A DNA stretch of 64,000 nucleotides from Candidatus Hecatella orcuttiae (GCA_002011035.2 MTLY02000003.1:303194-367193); one strand, 5' to 3'; positions 33,720 to 43,336 are shown, counted from the stretch's first letter. Program-made: numbers and translations. The notes: generated by a model from the letters alone, not told the origin.

Positions 33720-34346
33720 ATGGCTTCCGTCCCTGAGCTGAAGATAGGAGTCATAGGGCTTCAGGGCGCTGTCGCGGAGCATGTGGAAGCTCTCAACTCC
33801 ACCTTGAAAGAAATGAAGCTCAAAGGAGCGGCCTACCCCATAAAACGCCAAGCCCAGATAGAAGACGTCCACGGCTTGGTGATCCCCGGAGGGGAAAGCA
33901 CAACCATCGGAAGACTCCTCCAGCAGAGAGGTATGGCGGAAAAAATCGTCAAAGCAGCGGAGAAAGGAACTCCCATCCTCGGCACCTGCGCCGGACTCAT
34001 CCTTATGGCTAAAGAGGTCTACGACGCCAAAGTCAGCCTTCTCCCTCAACCCCTCTTGGGGTTGATGGATATGAAGGTGGTGAGGAATGCCTTCGGGCGG
34101 CAGAGGGAATCTTTCGAGGACCTTGTTGACATTCCGCTGCTGGGAAGAGACCCTTATCCCGGTGTCTTCATCAGGTCCCCGCTGGTGGAGAGAGTTTGGG
34201 GGGAAAATGAAGCCATAGGAAGGTGGAGGGAAAAGATCGTGGCTGTTCAGCAGGGAAACCTCCTAGCCACAGCCTTCCATCCCGAGCTTTCCCGCGACCG
34301 AAGGTTTCTTCAATATTTTGTTAAGCACATTCTAGATGCACTTTAG
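33720..34346 (+). CDS. pdxT: Pyridoxal 5'-phosphate synthase glutaminase subunit PdxT
   Basis: The 208-residue class I amidotransferase has IGVIGLQGAVAEHVEAL, LVIPGGESTTIGRLL, the nucleophile GTCAGLILMAKEV and the catalytic His-Glu region TAFHPELS. It hydrolyses glutamine and channels ammonia to PdxS, forming the 12+12 complex. It is coupled to pdxS (1-nt gap). Confidence 0.96.
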   Translation: MASVPELKIGVIGLQGAVAEHVEALNSTLKEMKLKGAAYPIKRQAQIEDVHGLVIPGGESTTIGRLLQQRGMAEKIVKAAEKGTPILGTCAGLILMAKEVYDAKVSLLPQPLLGLMDMKVVRNAFGRQRESFEDLVDIPLLGRDPYPGVFIRSPLVERVWGENEAIGRWREKIVAVQQGNLLATAFHPELSRDRRFLQYFVKHILDAL

Positions 34347-34420
34347 TCGCTGTTGAAGCTTCATGGCTTGGCTTAAGTTTTTAAATATTAAAACCACCAT
34401 TAGCTTAACAGTGTCTATGG

Positions 34421-34654
34421 GTGGTTTCAGTGGGGATCATCTACATTCTAGTTGTAACTGAAATCGGGAAAGAAGGCGACGTAAGCGCCGCTTTGGAGAA
34501 GATCAAAGGAGTAACCGAGGCTAAAACCGTCTACGGAGAATTTGACGTGGTGGTGAGGTTGGAGACGTCGACGTTGAAAGAGTTAGACGAAATCGTAACG
34601 GCTCTCCGGAAGGTCCCCGGAATAATCCGCACCGTAACCCTGATTTCATCCTAA
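34421..34654 (+). CDS. Lrp/AsnC ligand-binding (RAM) domain protein
   Basis: The 77-residue protein is a stand-alone RAM/AsnC C-terminal domain: IYILVVTEIGKEGDVSAALEKIKGVTEAKTVYGEFDVVVRLE followed by KVPGIIRTVTLISS. It lacks a DNA-binding part, so it may sense small molecules or form mixed oligomers with full Lrp proteins. A TATA-like AAATATTAAAA at about 34382-34392 precedes it. Its stop overlaps the convergent DUF72 gene by 4 nt. Confidence 0.85.
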   Translation: MVSVGIIYILVVTEIGKEGDVSAALEKIKGVTEAKTVYGEFDVVVRLETSTLKELDEIVTALRKVPGIIRTVTLISS

Positions 34655-35574
34655 TCTAAATCCAGAAACTTCCTCGCAGCGCCCAACAGCTTCTTCAAGC
34701 TTTCAAAGTTTTTCTCAGGGATTTTTTCGAGAAGAACACTTAGGGGAACCTGCTCGCCTCGTTTAGTCTCCACCAGCCTCCAGCCCACCGTCTCCGATAG
34801 TTTCCTCCTGGTTATCGGGTATCTGATTTTTTCCACCAGCTTTTCGAAGGCTTCCAAGCCGAAGCAGTCCATGAGGGGAGGAAACTGCCCTGTCTTCAGA
34901 AAAGCCTGAAAGCGGTGAGCGTCCACGTACATGGAGAGGTTGTTGAACAAAACGTAGACGGGGGCTGTTTTAGCTGTTTTCTCAACAGCTTCAGCTAGCT
35001 TTCTCAACTCCTCGTTGGAGTACTGGTAGTAGTAGAGTCGCTCCCCCAAGCCGTGAAGGCGGAAGTAGGCCTTGTCCGCGATGTAAAAAGGGGGGTGGCC
35101 CAGAAGAGGGTCAACGCAGTGAACCAATTGTAGCTTCTCGAAGAGGGCTGCAAGCCCAGCTTGGAGTTCGGGGTTAAACCATTCTCCGCCTCGGGTTTCC
35201 CATACCAAGTTAAGACCGTCTCTTTTAGCCTTCCTGAAGAAGATTTCAGCTTTTTTCAAGTTTTCCGGAGTAGGACGGAAAGAGCCGGGAGTTTGGATGA
35301 GGAGAACACGGCTGCCTAGGATCCGGCAGGTTTCCACCATGCGCTGGAAGGCTTCAGCGCTTTCAGGTTTCCATTCTAGGCGGTGGGTGTGGCTTAGGTC
35401 TCTGTGGGCCTTCACCGTGAACTCGAAGCCTGAGGGGGCCTCCCTTCTCCACTTGGAGAGCAGGGTGGGGCTGTGGTAACGGTAGAAGGTAGAGTTGATT
35501 TCCACCAAGCTTAGGGCTTCATAATACCTGGGTTTGGAGACGGGAAACCCGCAGCATCCTACCTTGACAGGCAT
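34651..35574 (-). CDS. DUF72 family protein
   Basis: The 307-residue protein has the DUF72 TIM-barrel opening (KVGCCGFPVSKPRYYEAL), VEINSTFYRYHSPTLLSKWR, FEFTVKAHRDLSHTHRL and YYYQYSNEELRKLAEA. The family is structurally close to xylose-isomerase-like barrels; a function is not established. It carries a C-terminal extra domain of about 60 residues (RRKLSETVGWRLVETKRGEQVPLSVLLEKI), perhaps a nucleic-acid-binding add-on. Single gene. Confidence 0.85.
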   Translation of the reverse strand: MPVKVGCCGFPVSKPRYYEALSLVEINSTFYRYHSPTLLSKWRREAPSGFEFTVKAHRDLSHTHRLEWKPESAEAFQRMVETCRILGSRVLLIQTPGSFRPTPENLKKAEIFFRKAKRDGLNLVWETRGGEWFNPELQAGLAALFEKLQLVHCVDPLLGHPPFYIADKAYFRLHGLGERLYYYQYSNEELRKLAEAVEKTAKTAPVYVLFNNLSMYVDAHRFQAFLKTGQFPPLMDCFGLEAFEKLVEKIRYPITRRKLSETVGWRLVETKRGEQVPLSVLLEKIPEKNFESLKKLLGAARKFLDLD

Positions 35575-35651
35575 TCCCTTCCCCCATAGAAAAATGCTCG
35601 GATTAGTCTTAAATGCAACTTCCCTTTCAAGTTTAATAGGAGAAGATTTTC

Positions 35652-36353
35652 TTGAAGGGGCCGAAGCCGCCTGTGGCCGTGAGGGTTAAGAGTCTAGACG
35701 ACTTCACGAGGCTTGCTCTAGCCTTAACCGACTCCCCGCCTTTGCTGTGGCAGTTCAAGTACGAGAAAAAATACATCCTGAGCGCCTTCACCGTGTACAT
35801 GTCTTGGAAGGGGGATATTCCCCTTCTGGCCTATATCCCTCTGAGGAAGAAACCCAGCTCCTTCCTTGCCTACCGGAGCAATGGGGAAGGGGAAGAATGC
35901 CTCTTCACCGACAACATCGAAGACACTCGGTACGTTTACGCTCCCATAATCAAACTGCGGGAGGCCCCCCAGTTTTTTAAGGCCTCCCTCCAAGGAAAGT
36001 TCCCTCATCCTCCCCAGCCCTTGGGTGTCGAGCTGGACAGTCTTTACTCTCTCATGCGCCTTCTCTATCTTGTCTCCTCCAAGGAGTACATGGCTTTCCC
36101 CATCTGGCATTTTCGACGGCATGGAAGACGCATTCTAGGAGTATGCATTCCTTTCGAGCATTATTATGAAAGCAACGCTCTACCCGTCTTCTTCTACATC
36201 CGGGTGGGAAGAGCATCCCATGAGCCCTTCCTCCGCTACCTGACATCCCGAAGCGGAGGGGAATCCATCAGCTACAGCCGAAGCACAGGGGACCCCAAAT
36301 TTTTCTACGCCAAAATCATAGACGTGGAGGACATGCCCCTCTTTCCCGGGTGA
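35652..36353 (+). CDS. Conserved-looking archaeal protein of unknown function
   Basis: This 233-residue soluble protein starts at TTG 35652. Visible features are an N-terminal helix (VKSLDDFTRLALALTDSP), a strand-rich centre (KYILSAFTVYMSWKGDIPLLAYIPL) and a conserved-looking aromatic patch (FPIWHFRRHGRRILGVCIPFEHYY). No catalytic pattern is apparent. It precedes pyrF by 7 nt on the same strand, so the two are probably cotranscribed; a link to pyrimidine synthesis is only positional. Confidence 0.6.
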   Translation: MKGPKPPVAVRVKSLDDFTRLALALTDSPPLLWQFKYEKKYILSAFTVYMSWKGDIPLLAYIPLRKKPSSFLAYRSNGEGEECLFTDNIEDTRYVYAPIIKLREAPQFFKASLQGKFPHPPQPLGVELDSLYSLMRLLYLVSSKEYMAFPIWHFRRHGRRILGVCIPFEHYYESNALPVFFYIRVGRASHEPFLRYLTSRSGGESISYSRSTGDPKFFYAKIIDVEDMPLFPG

Positions 36354-36360
36354 TCCGCTG

Positions 36361-37131
36361 TTGTTCCGAGACCAGATTCAAACCTCCGCCAAGAGGAAAC
36401 AGTCCAACATCGTTTTAGCCCTCGACCTCACCGGTCTAAGCCCTGAAAGGTTGCTGGCGGAAAGCTTGAACTTAGTGAAGAGGCTTTCCAGCCTCATCTG
36501 CGCTGTGAAAGTCAACAGGCATCTGACACTTCCCCTAGGCCTCCGGGGAGGAGTTGAGAAGATTGTGCAGCAGGCTCACAGGTTCGACCTCCCCGCTATC
36601 ATGGACTGCAAGCTCAACGACATAGGCTCCACCAACCGGGTGATAGCTGAAAACTTTTTCCAAATAGGCTTCGACGCCCTCACGGTAAGCCCCCACACGG
36701 GATGGGAAAAAGGACTGGAGCCCGTTTTCACCCTAGCCCGGGAGATGGGGAAAGGGATCATAACTCTCGTCTACATGAGCCACCCCGGAGCTGAAGAGGT
36801 CTTCGGCTTAAAAACGCAAGACCCTGAAACAGGCGAAATGCAGCCTGCCTACAAGCTTTTCGCCAAGTGGTCCCGGAGGTGGAAGGCAGACGGAGCTGTC
36901 GTAGGAGCCACTAGGCCTAAGATAATCTCAGAAGTCGACGGCCTCTTAGGGAAAGAGGTTCCCATATACTCTCCGGGAGTAGGATTTCAAGGCGGCATGG
37001 TTGAGGAGGCCATGAAAAGTGGAACCCGGTACCTGATAGTGGGGAGGACTATCTTCACGGCAAAGGAGCCGGAGGCCGTTGCAGAGCAGATTCGTGGCAC
37101 TGTGCTAAAAGTGGCTCCTCAACTCTTCTAG
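36361..37131 (+). CDS. pyrF: Orotidine 5'-phosphate decarboxylase
   Basis: The 256-residue protein has the OMP decarboxylase barrel: NIVLALDLTGL, AVKVNRHL, the active-site DCKLNDIGSTNR (Lys/Asp tetrad), GFDALTVSPHTGWE, GAVVGATRP and IYSPGVGFQGG with YLIVGRTIF. It converts OMP to UMP, which feeds UMP kinase encoded at 15145. It starts at TTG 36361, eight bases after the previous stop. Confidence 0.93.
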   Translation: MFRDQIQTSAKRKQSNIVLALDLTGLSPERLLAESLNLVKRLSSLICAVKVNRHLTLPLGLRGGVEKIVQQAHRFDLPAIMDCKLNDIGSTNRVIAENFFQIGFDALTVSPHTGWEKGLEPVFTLAREMGKGIITLVYMSHPGAEEVFGLKTQDPETGEMQPAYKLFAKWSRRWKADGAVVGATRPKIISEVDGLLGKEVPIYSPGVGFQGGMVEEAMKSGTRYLIVGRTIFTAKEPEAVAEQIRGTVLKVAPQLF

Positions 37132-37159
37132 CCGCTGGCGGAAGCCCCTTTTCCAAGGT

Positions 37160-37312
37160 TTAGCGTGCCTGTTTTTGCCAAAGCTCGTTTTTCAGCAGGT
37201 CTCTCACAGCAGCTCTCATTACTGCGCTACGGCTGGAGTACATGCCGGCTTTGATGAGTTCATCCATCCCCTCAACCAAGGCCTCGGGGAGTTTGACGGT
37301 GAGAAGCTTCAT
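37160..37312 (-). CDS. Ribbon-helix-helix (CopG/NikR-like) regulator, 50 residues
   Basis: Reading the minus strand from ATG 37312 gives a 50-residue protein beginning MKLLTVKLPEALVEGMDELI and continuing KAGMYSSRSAVMRAAVRDLL to a TAA at 37160. The pattern (basic beta strand, helix, YSSRSAVMRAA turn-helix) is a complete RHH DNA-binding domain, with no effector domain. A TATA-like element on the minus strand (TTTATAATTTT, about 37354-37365) stands upstream. It occupies most of the 335-nt gap between pyrF and the tubulin-like gene and may regulate the latter or itself. Confidence 0.8.
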   Translation of the reverse strand: MKLLTVKLPEALVEGMDELIKAGMYSSRSAVMRAAVRDLLKNELWQKQAR

Positions 37313-37466
37313 GGTGGCGGACAAGGGACAACGCCGTTGGTAGATAACGCGTGGAAAATTATAAAGATTTTGCTAGCCCAGCCGAAAGGACGGCGGGAAG
37401 AGTTTACGGAGATTATTTAAGGGGAGAGTGTTCCTATTCTTCTGGACTTGAGGAGCGTTAAACCGG

Positions 37467-38804
37467 TTGAAGTTTGCCGTGGTGGGTCTAGGCCAGGCTG
37501 GGGGGAGAATCGCGGACCTCTTTGTTCATTATGACCTCCTGCATGAGAAAGCTCATGGAAGGAACATCCCCGTTTGCTTGGCCATCAACACTTCGCAGTC
37601 GGACTTAAGAGGATTGAAGGCTATCCCTCCTAGGGACAGAATTCTCATAGGTCAGAGTTATTCCAAAGCCCATGGAGCAGGAGCTAACATCGACGCGGGG
37701 GCGGAAATAGCCAAAAAAGAGCTGAGTTACATCAAGAAAGCCTTAGGAGAAAGAGGAGCCTTTAACACCGAGAACATCGACGCCTTCTTTCTGATAGCTG
37801 GACTTGGGGGCGGAACCGGGTCAGGGGGCACCCCCATCTTGGCTAAGGAATTAAAGATGTACAACATGCCTGTGATCGCTTTAGGCATCCTGCCCAGCAA
37901 TGATGAAGGGGGCTTGATGGCCATAAACGCCTCCCGGAGTCTGATGTCGCTGCATGAAACAGTGGACGCTTTAATTCTATTTGACAACAACAGGTGGAAG
38001 ACTCCGGGACTGCCCATTCATGAAAGCTACTCTCACATGAACCATATGATCGTCAGAATATTCCCGCTGGTTCTGGGGGCGGGAGAAGTTAAAACTCCGG
38101 CGATGGTAGGCAGCAAAGTAGTGGACGCCTCCGACATCCTGAACTCATTGAAAGGTTTCACTGTCTTCGGATATTCTGAGGCCTCGGCGCGAAGGGGTTT
38201 CTTGGCGTTCAAAAAGAAAGGCAAATTCGATCAGCTTAATCCGAAAGACAAATGCCGCTCCGTTTTGCAGGACGCCGTCACTCGACTGTCCACAGACTGT
38301 GTTCTAGGCAGCGCTGAAAAAGCCCTTCTGATGCTCGCAGGTCCTCCCAGCGAGCTGAGTAAGGACGGGTTTGATGAGGCTGTCCGCTGGTATGAAGCCA
38401 ATTTGAAAGGAGCGGAGGTCAGAGGCGGCGACTTCCCTCTGCCTAAGTCAGATAAGGTCATGGGGATAGTCTTCCTCTCCGGGATTTATGACATCCCTAG
38501 AATAAGAGAACTCATGGATGCAGGGATCAGACACCGGAAGACCCTTGATGAAAAGAAAAGAGTTCACCCTCTCCTTCATTATAAGCTGAAATACGGAGAA
38601 CATTTGAGGACGGTTGAGTTTCAGCCCTCCATCGCTGAGGAAACACCGATTTCAGGCTGTCCCACGTGTGGAAGCGGTGATTTGATGGTGCTCAAATCTT
38701 GGGAGGTGAAACCCAAAACCAAGAAAGGCCCAGCCATGCGGGTGACCATTTATTCATGCGAAAGCGGCCACAGGTTCAGAAAAACCACAAAAACTGAGGC
38801 GTAA
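37467..38804 (+). CDS. Tubulin/FtsZ superfamily protein with C-terminal zinc ribbon
   Basis: The 445-residue protein has an N-terminal nucleotide-binding GTPase domain: FAVVGLGQAGGRIADLF, LAINTSQSDL and the tubulin signature GLGGGTGSGGTPI (about residue 112), in the GTGSG form seen in CetZ and tubulin rather than GTGTG of FtsZ. The canonical FtsZ T7-loop (NxDxAD) is not evident, so polymerisation-linked GTP hydrolysis may be altered. About 60 C-terminal residues form a zinc ribbon (SGCPTCGSGDLMVLK ... YSCESGHRF). The start is TTG 37467. It lies upstream of the S25e gene and divergent from the RHH gene. A cytoskeletal or membrane-remodelling role is inferred. Confidence 0.83.
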   Translation: MKFAVVGLGQAGGRIADLFVHYDLLHEKAHGRNIPVCLAINTSQSDLRGLKAIPPRDRILIGQSYSKAHGAGANIDAGAEIAKKELSYIKKALGERGAFNTENIDAFFLIAGLGGGTGSGGTPILAKELKMYNMPVIALGILPSNDEGGLMAINASRSLMSLHETVDALILFDNNRWKTPGLPIHESYSHMNHMIVRIFPLVLGAGEVKTPAMVGSKVVDASDILNSLKGFTVFGYSEASARRGFLAFKKKGKFDQLNPKDKCRSVLQDAVTRLSTDCVLGSAEKALLMLAGPPSELSKDGFDEAVRWYEANLKGAEVRGGDFPLPKSDKVMGIVFLSGIYDIPRIRELMDAGIRHRKTLDEKKRVHPLLHYKLKYGEHLRTVEFQPSIAEETPISGCPTCGSGDLMVLKSWEVKPKTKKGPAMRVTIYSCESGHRFRKTTKTEA

Positions 38805-38933
38805 ACCCTTTTTTACTAGAGCCTGAAAACTGAAGGTCAAGGGGTTGGGTCCGCTGGAAAGCTGTGCGGAGATAACCTTATGCAGTAGAGGTGTTATATC
38901 AGAGTTTAACATATTATTGATGAGGGAGCCGAG

Positions 38934-39263
38934 ATGGGCGGCGGCAAGAAGAAAGGATTATCCGCTATGGAGAAAGCCCAAAGGCTCAAGGAAGAAAAGG
39001 AAAAAGCTGGGAGGAAGAAAGGCAAGCCTGCCCCCTCCAAAAAGGTTTCCATAACCTATGGATTCCCTGAGGTAGACGACGAAACCCTGACCTCCGAGCT
39101 GGGGAAAATGAAAGCGGTGACACCTGCGGCTTTAGCCTCAGCCTTCAATATTAAGGTGAGTATGGCTGAGGACTACTTGGAAAGCCTCCAAAAAAGAGGC
39201 CTCGTCAGCCTTGTGAGAGGCTGCGAGCGTCTAAAAATCTACAAGCCCACTGCTGCCAGCTAA
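38934..39263 (+). CDS. rps25e: 30S ribosomal protein S25e
   Basis: The 109-residue protein has a Lys-rich N-terminus (GGGKKKGLSAMEKAQRLKEEKEK) and the S25e winged-helix core (VTPAALASAFNIKVSMAEDYLESLQKRGLVSLVRGCERLKIYKP). S25e is present in eukaryotes and in part of the archaea, mainly the TACK and Asgard lineages, and so helps place the organism. A TATA-like stretch (ACATATTATTG, about 38909-38919) lies close to the ATG 38934. Confidence 0.92.
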   Translation: MGGGKKKGLSAMEKAQRLKEEKEKAGRKKGKPAPSKKVSITYGFPEVDDETLTSELGKMKAVTPAALASAFNIKVSMAEDYLESLQKRGLVSLVRGCERLKIYKPTAAS

Positions 39264-39264
39264 G

Positions 39265-39642
39265 TTAGTCTCCCAGCCTTTCCACTCGGATTATCTGGCC
39301 TTCCTTGGCAGACCTGAAAAGCTCCAAGTTTTCGGTGACTTTTCCCACCACGTTCACGGGGCTGTAGGGTTGAGATTCACCGTAGAAGATGCAGAGGGCG
39401 CTTCCCACAGGCCAGTAGGCTATGGCCCCTGTTTCCACCGTCTTCTTTTCCTTCTCCAGCCCCACTTTGATGGGAGTGGTGAAGTAGACCTCTTCCTTCC
39501 ATACGGCCAGCTTACCCTCTAAAGGGAGCGCCTTGAGGATGGCTGCCACCGTCTGGGGGGCTAGAAACCTAGCCAGTTCTCCTCTGCTTTCCCCTAGGCC
39601 TTTGACGGTTATCTTTATCGGGATTCTACCCGTGTTCTCCAA
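39265..39642 (-). CDS. Cyclophilin-like fold protein
   Basis: The 125-residue protein has the small beta-barrel pattern of the cyclophilin-like/DUF3830 group: IPIKITVKGLGESRGELARFLAPQTVAAILKALP, KLAVWKEEVYFTTPI, TGAIAYWPVGSALCIFYGESQ and SPVNVVGKV. It lacks the proline-isomerase active-site Arg of true cyclophilins, so enzymatic activity is doubtful. It is convergent with the S25e gene, with stops 1 nt apart. Confidence 0.75.
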   Translation of the reverse strand: MENTGRIPIKITVKGLGESRGELARFLAPQTVAAILKALPLEGKLAVWKEEVYFTTPIKVGLEKEKKTVETGAIAYWPVGSALCIFYGESQPYSPVNVVGKVTENLELFRSAKEGQIIRVERLGD

Positions 39643-39903
39643 GCGGTTTCACCTTCAACCAGCCAGTCTATGGCAGTTTACAGATTTAAAATTAACCTAC
39701 CGGTCAGTGGTTTATGGCCTCGAAATTAACCAGTCATAGTTCTCGTGGAGTTTTATATGCCATAACATCTATTCTCCCTTCTATTTTCTTAAATTGGCTT
39801 GCTTTATGAATTTAAACACCTAGCCCGAGGTACCGAAGATGATCGACTCTACTGGAGAGGAGTAGCGCCACCAACACCCTCTAGGCGGTGGAATCTTGAG
39901 GAA

Positions 39904-39973
39904 AAATTTAAATATTTCATCCTAATTTCAAACCTCTCGCAAATAGAATAATATCACGGGAAGCGTTAAGGAG
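39904..39973 (+). promoter_or_regulatory. Thermosome promoter and ribosome-binding site
   Basis: In the 341-nt gap 39643-39983 a strong TATA box (AAATTTAAATAT, 39904-39915) precedes the thermosome gene. A GGAGG ribosome site is at 39969-39973, 10 nt before ATG 39984. The TATA region is part of the near-palindrome GAAAAATTTAAATATTTC, a form seen with heat-shock repressor sites, but that role is a guess. Upstream, 39643-39900 shows only AT-rich sequence and no gene. Confidence 0.6.
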
Positions 39974-39983
39974 GATTGAAAAA

Positions 39984-41648
39984 ATGGCAGCTCAAGCAAT
40001 TCCAGCTGTAACTGAATCCGGTCAACCTGTACTGATCTTGAAAGAGGGAACAACCCAGACGAAGGGAAGGGAAGCCCAGAGGAACAACATCACCGCCGCC
40101 AAGGTTGTGGCTGAAATCATTAGGACATGCCTCGGCCCCCGGGGCATGGATAAAATGCTCATCTCCAGCTTCGGCGACGCCACCATAACCAACGACGGAG
40201 CCACCATTCTGAAGGAGATGGACATTCAACATCCAGCCGCCAAGATGATGGTGGAGACGGCTAAGGCCACCGACCAAGAGGTTGGCGACGGAACCACCAG
40301 CGTCGTGGTGCTGGCTGGGGCTTTGCTGGAGAAGGCGGAAGCTCTCATCGATAAAAACGTTCACCCCACCCTCATCGTCGACGGCTACAGCAAGGCTGAA
40401 GAGAAAGCCTTGGAATTCGGCCGGAAGATAGCCATACCAGTGGACCCAAAGGATAAGGGGATGTTGAAGAAGGTGGCGATAACCTCCATGGCCAGTAAGC
40501 TGGTTTCAGAGAATCGGGATTACCTCGCAGACTTGGCTGTGGAAGCCATTCTGCAAGTCGCCCAGAAAACTGACGAAGGATACAAAGTGGACATCGGAGA
40601 CGTGAAGGTGGAGAAGAAGGCGGGAGCCTCCATCACCGACACCCAGCTTATTCGAGGGGTAGCTGTGGATAAGGAAGTGGTTCACAGCGGTATGCCTAGG
40701 AGGGTGGAAAAGGCGAAAATAGCCCTCTTGGAAAGCCCCTTGGAGATCGAGAAGACAGAGTTTGACGCCAAGATCAACATAGAGACTCCGGAGCAGATGA
40801 AGAGCTTCATGGACGAGGAGACCAGAATTTTCAAGGAGATGGTGGATAAGATTGCTGCCACTGGGGCCAACGTGGTCTTCTGCCAGAAAGGCATCGACGA
40901 CATGGCTCAGCATTTCTTGGCCAAACGGAGTATCCTAGCCATCAGGAGGGTTAAGCAGTCTGACATGGAGAAGCTTTCCAAAGCCACGGGTGGAAGAATC
41001 GTCACCAGCGTAGACGCCTTAACGTCGGCAGACTTAGGCTCCGCTGAGCTAGTGGAGGAGAGGAAGCTGGGAGAAGACAAGTGGACCTTCGTGGAAGGCT
41101 GCAAGAACCCCAAGTCCCTCACCATCCTAGTGAGAGGCGGAACTGAGAGAGTTACCGACGAGGCTGAGAGGTCTATCCACGACGCTCTTTCTGTGGTGAG
41201 AGACGTAGTGGAGAACCCCAAGATCGTCGTGGGAGGAGGCGCCTTTGAAGCAGAGGTTTCCACCCAGCTGAGAAACTGGGCTCAAACTCTCACAGGCAGG
41301 GAGCAGCTGGCTGCTTTAGATTTCGCCGACGCGCTTGAAAGTATCCCGCTGACTTTGGCTGAGAACGCAGGCGCAGACCCCTTGGACATCCAAGTGGAGC
41401 TCAGGTCGAGGCATGAGAAAGGTGAAAAATGGTACGGCGTCGACGTCTTCGCAGGGAAGGTGGCAGACTTGGAGAAGCAAGAGGTGTTGGAGCCTTTGAG
41501 GGTGAAGGAGCAGATAATAACTTCAGCCCACGAAGCTGCAGCCATGATCCTCCGTATCGACGATGTTATTGCCGCTTCTAAGATGAAGGAGTCAACCCCG
41601 CCTAAAGGCGGAGGCGCCGGAGGGGAAGAAAGCTCCGAATTTGATTAA
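39984..41648 (+). CDS. thsA: Thermosome subunit (group II chaperonin), first paralogue
   Basis: The 554-residue protein is a full-length group II chaperonin: [27 protein letters not shown] (ATP site), [31 protein letters not shown] with the catalytic Asp of GDGTT, and [14 protein letters not shown]. It folds proteins in an ATP-driven double ring, here with the second subunit encoded 26 nt downstream. The C-terminus ends in a Gly/Pro-rich tail ([11 protein letters not shown]). The assignment of subunit letter is arbitrary. The internal segment 40665-40900 is identical in DNA to the paralogue. Confidence 0.97.
   Translation: MAAQAIPAVTESGQPVLILKEGTTQTKGREAQRNNITAAKVVAEIIRTCLGPRGMDKMLISSFGDATITNDGATILKEMDIQHPAAKMMVETAKATDQEVGDGTTSVVVLAGALLEKAEALIDKNVHPTLIVDGYSKAEEKALEFGRKIAIPVDPKDKGMLKKVAITSMASKLVSENRDYLADLAVEAILQVAQKTDEGYKVDIGDVKVEKKAGASITDTQLIRGVAVDKEVVHSGMPRRVEKAKIALLESPLEIEKTEFDAKINIETPEQMKSFMDEETRIFKEMVDKIAATGANVVFCQKGIDDMAQHFLAKRSILAIRRVKQSDMEKLSKATGGRIVTSVDALTSADLGSAELVEERKLGEDKWTFVEGCKNPKSLTILVRGGTERVTDEAERSIHDALSVVRDVVENPKIVVGGGAFEAEVSTQLRNWAQTLTGREQLAALDFADALESIPLTLAENAGADPLDIQVELRSRHEKGEKWYGVDVFAGKVADLEKQEVLEPLRVKEQIITSAHEAAAMILRIDDVIAASKMKESTPPKGGGAGGEESSEFD
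40665..40900 (+). repeat. 236-bp block identical between the two thermosome genes (copy 1)
   Basis: Base-by-base comparison shows 236 consecutive identical bases with 42335-42570, beginning at GTGGATAAGGAAGTGG and ending at GGCATCGACGA. The sequences on both sides have diverged. The block codes for part of the apical domain ([20 protein letters not shown] onwards). This is the pattern of recent gene conversion. Confidence 0.93.
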
Positions 41649-41674
41649 GGTTTCCAAGATGGAGGTGTAAAAAG

Positions 41675-43336
41675 ATGGCAAGCGCAGGAAGTGTTCCGGT
41701 ACTGATCCTGAAAGAAGGAACCGGGAGAACCCGGGGTAGAAACGCTCAGAGAAACAACATCATGGCAGCGAGAATCATCGGAGAAGTTCTAAAGAGCACC
41801 CTCGGGCCCAGAGGCATGGATAAGATGTTGGTGGACAGTCTCGGCGACGTGACGGTAACCAACGACGGAGCCACCGTCCTCAAGGAAATCGACGTCCAAC
41901 ATCCAGCCGCCAAGATGATGGTGGAGGCGGCTAAGACCCAAGATACCATCGCCGGCGACGGAACCACCACCGTAGTGGTTCTGGCAAGCGAACTGCTCAA
42001 AAAGGCTGAAGAGCTGCTGGACCAGAACATTCATCCAACCGTGGTGGTCGGAGGCTACAGGAAAGCGGCCGCTCAGGCCTTGGAGGAGTTGGGCGGCATC
42101 GCCAAAGGCGTGGACATCAAAGATAAAGAAGCCTTGAAGAAGGTGGCGTCCACTGCCATCCGAAGCAAGTCAGTGGCCTTGTCTAAGGAGCTGGTGACTA
42201 ACCTAGCCATCGAGGCAGTGGATCTCATCGCCGAACGTCGAGGAGACAAGTGGGTTGCCGATGTTGAGCAAATCCAGATAACCAAAAAGCACGGTGGAAG
42301 CTTCACTGACACCCGGCTTATCAAAGGGATCATCGTGGATAAGGAAGTGGTTCACAGCGGTATGCCTAGGAGGGTGGAAAAGGCGAAAATAGCCCTCTTG
42401 GAAAGCCCCTTGGAGATCGAGAAGACAGAGTTTGACGCCAAGATCAACATAGAGACTCCGGAGCAGATGAAGAGCTTCATGGACGAGGAGACCAGAATTT
42501 TCAAGGAGATGGTGGATAAGATTGCTGCCACTGGGGCCAACGTGGTCTTCTGCCAGAAAGGCATCGACGAGATCGCCCAGCATTTCCTAGCCAAACAGGG
42601 CATCCTAGCTGTGAGGAGGGTTAAAAAGTCTGACATGGAGAAGCTTTCAAGAGCCACAGGAGCCCGCATCGTCACCAACTTTGACGACCTGAAAAAGGAA
42701 GACTTGGGTACAGCTGAACTGGTGGAAGAGAGGAAGTTCGGAGACGACAAGATGGTCTTCGTGGAAGGCTGCAAGAACCCCAAGTCGGTAGGCGTCCTGA
42801 TCCGCGGAGGCCTAGAGCGATTCGTCGACGAGGCTGAAAGAGCCGTTCACGACGCTCTTTCCGTGGTGGCCGATGTTTACGAGAACCCCAGGATCGTGGC
42901 GGGCGGAGGCTCTCTGGAGATGGAGTTGGCTAAACGTCTCAGGAGCTACGCAAGCAAAGTTGGCGGCCGGGAGCAGTTGGCTGTGGAAGCCTTCGCTGAC
43001 TCCTTAGAGGCTATCCCCCGAACTCTGGCTGAAAACGCGGGAATGGACCCAATAGACATCCTAGTGGACCTAAGAGCCCAACACGACAAGCCTGAGGGCC
43101 TCTCCGTGGGAGTAGATGTGTTCTCTGGGAAAGCAGCTGACATGGAGAAGCTAAACGTCCTCGAGCCGGCGAAGGTTAAGGAGCAAGCCATCAAGAGCGC
43201 CGTGGAAGCAGCCTGCATGATCCTCCGCATCGACGACGTCATCGCAGCGGCTAAGACGAAGCCTCCTGAAACGAAAGGCGGCGGTCCAGGCGGTGGACCA
43301 GGAGGACTGGGAGGCGGCGGAATGCCTCCGATGTGA
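41675..43336 (+). CDS. thsB: Thermosome subunit (group II chaperonin), second paralogue
   Basis: The 553-residue paralogue has [27 protein letters not shown], the [18 protein letters not shown]-hydrolysis motif and [15 protein letters not shown]. It ends in the Gly/Met-rich tail [10 protein letters not shown] typical of chaperonins. It partners the upstream subunit in the folding ring. The downstream gap to tRNA-Ser contains a T-rich run (43376-43382) that may end transcription. Confidence 0.97.
   Translation: MASAGSVPVLILKEGTGRTRGRNAQRNNIMAARIIGEVLKSTLGPRGMDKMLVDSLGDVTVTNDGATVLKEIDVQHPAAKMMVEAAKTQDTIAGDGTTTVVVLASELLKKAEELLDQNIHPTVVVGGYRKAAAQALEELGGIAKGVDIKDKEALKKVASTAIRSKSVALSKELVTNLAIEAVDLIAERRGDKWVADVEQIQITKKHGGSFTDTRLIKGIIVDKEVVHSGMPRRVEKAKIALLESPLEIEKTEFDAKINIETPEQMKSFMDEETRIFKEMVDKIAATGANVVFCQKGIDEIAQHFLAKQGILAVRRVKKSDMEKLSRATGARIVTNFDDLKKEDLGTAELVEERKFGDDKMVFVEGCKNPKSVGVLIRGGLERFVDEAERAVHDALSVVADVYENPRIVAGGGSLEMELAKRLRSYASKVGGREQLAVEAFADSLEAIPRTLAENAGMDPIDILVDLRAQHDKPEGLSVGVDVFSGKAADMEKLNVLEPAKVKEQAIKSAVEAACMILRIDDVIAAAKTKPPETKGGGPGGGPGGLGGGGMPPM
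42335..42570 (+). repeat. 236-bp block identical between the two thermosome genes (copy 2)
   Basis: Second copy of the block at 40665-40900 in direct orientation, 1670 bp downstream. The flanking apical-domain codons differ in both genes, so identity stops abruptly at both ends. Confidence 0.93.

Noticed and set aside
40665-42570. Assembly duplication as explanation of the thermosome identity
   Set aside because: The two genes differ on both sides of the block and throughout the rest of their length, so a simple duplicated contig end does not fit; conversion is preferred, though long reads should confirm.
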